Both the position numbers and the translations under genes were made by a program. The notes under the pieces were generated by a model. It saw only the letters and a list, made by a program, of their open reading frames with translations, was not told the origin of the DNA and did not search any database. A stretch of 10,721 nucleotides of DNA from JAQGMV01 sp046597455 (lineage in GTDB: Bacteria; Pseudomonadota; Gammaproteobacteria; Burkholderiales; SG8-41): the NCBI GenBank assembly GCA_046597455.1, contig JBKJKJ010000385.1, positions 1 through 10,721 of the forward strand, given 5' to 3'. Each line of letters starts with the position of its first letter. Positions within the stretch are counted from its first letter, which is position 1. Below are positions 9,111 through 10,721 of the stretch, piece by piece.

Positions 9111-10702
9111 GCCAGGTCATCGAAGTCAAAGTCCCCGACATCGGGGACTTCAGCAACATCCCCGTAATCGAAGTGCTGGTGAAGCCCGGCGATGCGATCA
9201 GCAAGGAGGACACGCTCGTCACGCTGGAGTCCGACAAGGCGACGATGGACGTGCCTTCGCCTTCGAGCGGCATCGTGCGCGAAATCAAGATCGGCGTCGG
9301 CGACAAGGTCTCGCAGGGGTCACTCCTGCTGATGCTCGAATCGCAGGATCAGGAAGCCAAGCCCGCTGCGCCTGAGGCCAAAGCGCCGGCGGCACCTGCG
9401 GGTGCGCCCGCGCCCGCGCAGCAGGCTCGCACGCCGGCGAACGCAGCGCCCGGCGACAAGCCGCCGGCACACGCAGCCCCGGCCACGCCGGCCTCCTCGA
9501 TCAAAGCCGACATACATGCCGAAGTCGTCGTGCTCGGTGCAGGCCCCGGCGGCTATACCGCAGCATTTCGCGCCGCCGACCTCGGCAAGAAGACCGTGCT
9601 GATAGAGCGCTACCCGTCACTCGGCGGCGTGTGTCTGAACGTCGGGTGCATTCCTTCCAAAGCGCTGCTTCATGTCGCTAAAGTGATCAGCGAAGTCGAC
9701 GAAGTCGGGCACGCCGGCATTTCGTTCGGCAAGCCGAAGATCGACGTGGCAAAGCTGCGTGAGTGGAAAAGCGGCGTCGTGATGAAGCTCACCAAAGGCC
9801 TCGCGGGTCTGGCCAAGCAGCGCAAAGTGCAGGTCGTCCAGGGCCGGGGCGAATTCGCGTCAGCGAACTCGATCCGCGTCGAAACCGCCGACGGTCCGAA
9901 AGTCGTCGCGTTCGACCATTGCATCATTGCCGCAGGCTCGTCAGTGGCGCGCATTCCCGGCTTCCCTTACGACGACAAGCGCATTTTCGATTCCACAGGC
10001 GCGCTCGAGCTGCCCGAAATACCCAAGCGCCTGCTCGTCATCGGCGGCGGCATCATCGGCCTCGAAATGGCGACCGTCTACGATGCGCTCGGCAGCCGGG
10101 TGAGCGTCGTCGAGCTTATGGATGCACTGATCCCGGGCGCCGACAAGGACATCGTCAAAGTGCTCGCGAAGCGCATCGAAAAGCGCTACGAGAAAATCCT
10201 GCTCAAGACGAAAGTCACGAAGATCGAAGCGCAGAAAGCCGGTCTCAAAGTGACCTTCGAAGGCGAGAACGCCCCCGCGGCGCAGGTCTACGACTACATC
10301 CTCATGGCGGTCGGCCGCAGACCGAACGGACGCGATCTGAAGGCCGATGCCGCAGGCGTAAAGGTCGACGAGCGCGGCTTCATCCAGGTAGACAAGCAGC
10401 TGCGTACCAACGTGGCGCACATCCACGCCATCGGTGACATCTGCGGGGAGCCGATGCTCGCGCACAAAGCGAGTCACGAAGGCAAGATCGCCGCCGAGGT
10501 GATCGCAGGCCACAAAGCGTTTTTCGACGCCCGCACGATTCCGTCGGTCGCCTACACCGATCCCGAAATTGCATGGATGGGCCTCACCGAGACACAGGCC
10601 CAGGCGCAGGGCGTCGAATACGACAAAGCGGTATTCCCGTGGGCGGCCAGCGGCCGCGCGCTCTCGGTGAGGCCCATCCATGCAATTTCGGGATCGGTGT
10701 AG
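9107..10702 (+). CDS. lpdA: Dihydrolipoamide dehydrogenase (E3) with N-terminal lipoyl domain; 3' end disrupted
   Basis: E3 is the flavoprotein that reoxidises dihydrolipoyl groups of pyruvate and 2-oxoacid dehydrogenase complexes, passing electrons to NAD+. Residues 1-80 form a lipoyl domain with the modified Lys44 in ESDKATMD. A linker of Ala, Pro and some Lys (about 83-135) follows, then the FAD-binding GAGPGGYTAAFRAADLG, the redox disulfide C176-C181 in GGVCLNVGCIPSK, the NAD-binding GGGIIGLEMATVYDALGSRVSVVE, and the second FAD motif AIGDICGEPMLAHKASHEG. The start is the ATG at 9107, overlapping the proA stop (ATGA); the frame stays open to 9074, but those codons lie inside proA. Homology stops after GRALS (residue 520, about 10666). 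Residues 521-531 (VRPIHAISGSV) are an antisense read of upstream lpdA bases. The interface domain with the His-Glu catalytic pair is missing, so the gene is broken in this sequence, probably artefactually. Confidence 0.92.
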   Translation: MSQVIEVKVPDIGDFSNIPVIEVLVKPGDAISKEDTLVTLESDKATMDVPSPSSGIVREIKIGVGDKVSQGSLLLMLESQDQEAKPAAPEAKAPAAPAGAPAPAQQARTPANAAPGDKPPAHAAPATPASSIKADIHAEVVVLGAGPGGYTAAFRAADLGKKTVLIERYPSLGGVCLNVGCIPSKALLHVAKVISEVDEVGHAGISFGKPKIDVAKLREWKSGVVMKLTKGLAGLAKQRKVQVVQGRGEFASANSIRVETADGPKVVAFDHCIIAAGSSVARIPGFPYDDKRIFDSTGALELPEIPKRLLVIGGGIIGLEMATVYDALGSRVSVVELMDALIPGADKDIVKVLAKRIEKRYEKILLKTKVTKIEAQKAGLKVTFEGENAPAAQVYDYILMAVGRRPNGRDLKADAAGVKVDERGFIQVDKQLRTNVAHIHAIGDICGEPMLAHKASHEGKIAAEVIAGHKAFFDARTIPSVAYTDPEIAWMGLTETQAQAQGVEYDKAVFPWAASGRALSVRPIHAISGSV

Positions 10703-10721
10703 GCGACCGACGGAATCGTGC
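10533..10721. repeat. Perfect 60-bp inverted repeat at the window end (fold-back junction)
   Basis: Positions 10662-10721 are an exact reverse complement of 10533-10592, with 69 bases between the arms; checked base by base, the match stops at 10593/10661. The right arm runs to the last base of the window, so the duplication may continue beyond it. Because the left arm is normal lpdA coding sequence, the right arm is the intruder. The few bases at the junction (TCTCG) fit both the expected lpdA reading and the inverted copy, so a short microhomology may have seeded the join. Confidence 0.95.

Noticed and set aside
10533..10721. Terminal inverted repeat as a hairpin telomere or transposon end
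   Set aside because: The left arm is ordinary, in-frame lpdA coding sequence, and no transposase or resolvase gene is near. A fold-back artefact explains it more simply.

Overview
This window looks like chromosomal housekeeping DNA from a GC-rich Gram-negative bacterium, most likely a betaproteobacterium. Three things point there: the leuS-lptE-holA-proA gene order, an LPS-assembly lipoprotein (LptE), and a dihydrolipoamide dehydrogenase that carries its own N-terminal lipoyl domain, as in many betaproteobacterial pyruvate dehydrogenase operons. The group assignment is an inference from gene order and protein style; no rRNA or other marker is present.

Layout: positions 1-96 hold no supported gene, only a strong GC-rich stem-loop just past the end of uvrD. 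On the minus strand lie uvrD (97-2292), a DNA-repair helicase, and upstream of it a secreted FecR-domain/SPOR-domain protein (2472-3362). A 179-bp gap between them carries a near-consensus sigma70 promoter for uvrD, next to a perfect 15-bp palindrome. A 110-bp divergent intergenic region (3363-3472) separates this pair from a plus-strand block. It contains a TATAAT box and a 16-bp dyad at the expected leuS transcription start.

The plus-strand block is leuS (leucyl-tRNA synthetase), lptE (outer-membrane LPS translocon lipoprotein), holA (DNA polymerase III delta, clamp loader), then a 123-bp gap, proA (proline biosynthesis, TTG start) and lpdA (E3 with a lipoyl domain). proA and lpdA overlap by ATGA. 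The genes serve unrelated core processes (translation, envelope assembly, replication, proline synthesis, central carbon metabolism) and look like a conserved transcriptional neighbourhood rather than a pathway. lpdA directly after proA is the unusual part of the order.

The most striking structural signal is at the right edge. The last 60 bases (10662-10721) are a perfect reverse complement of 10533-10592, inside lpdA. This breaks lpdA and makes its apparent C-terminus (VRPIHAISGSV) an antisense read of its own upstream sequence. The likeliest explanation is a fold-back chimera or assembly artefact at a contig end, not biology. I found no CRISPR array, insertion sequence, tRNA, rRNA, phage gene or defence system, and no convincing undescribed system.
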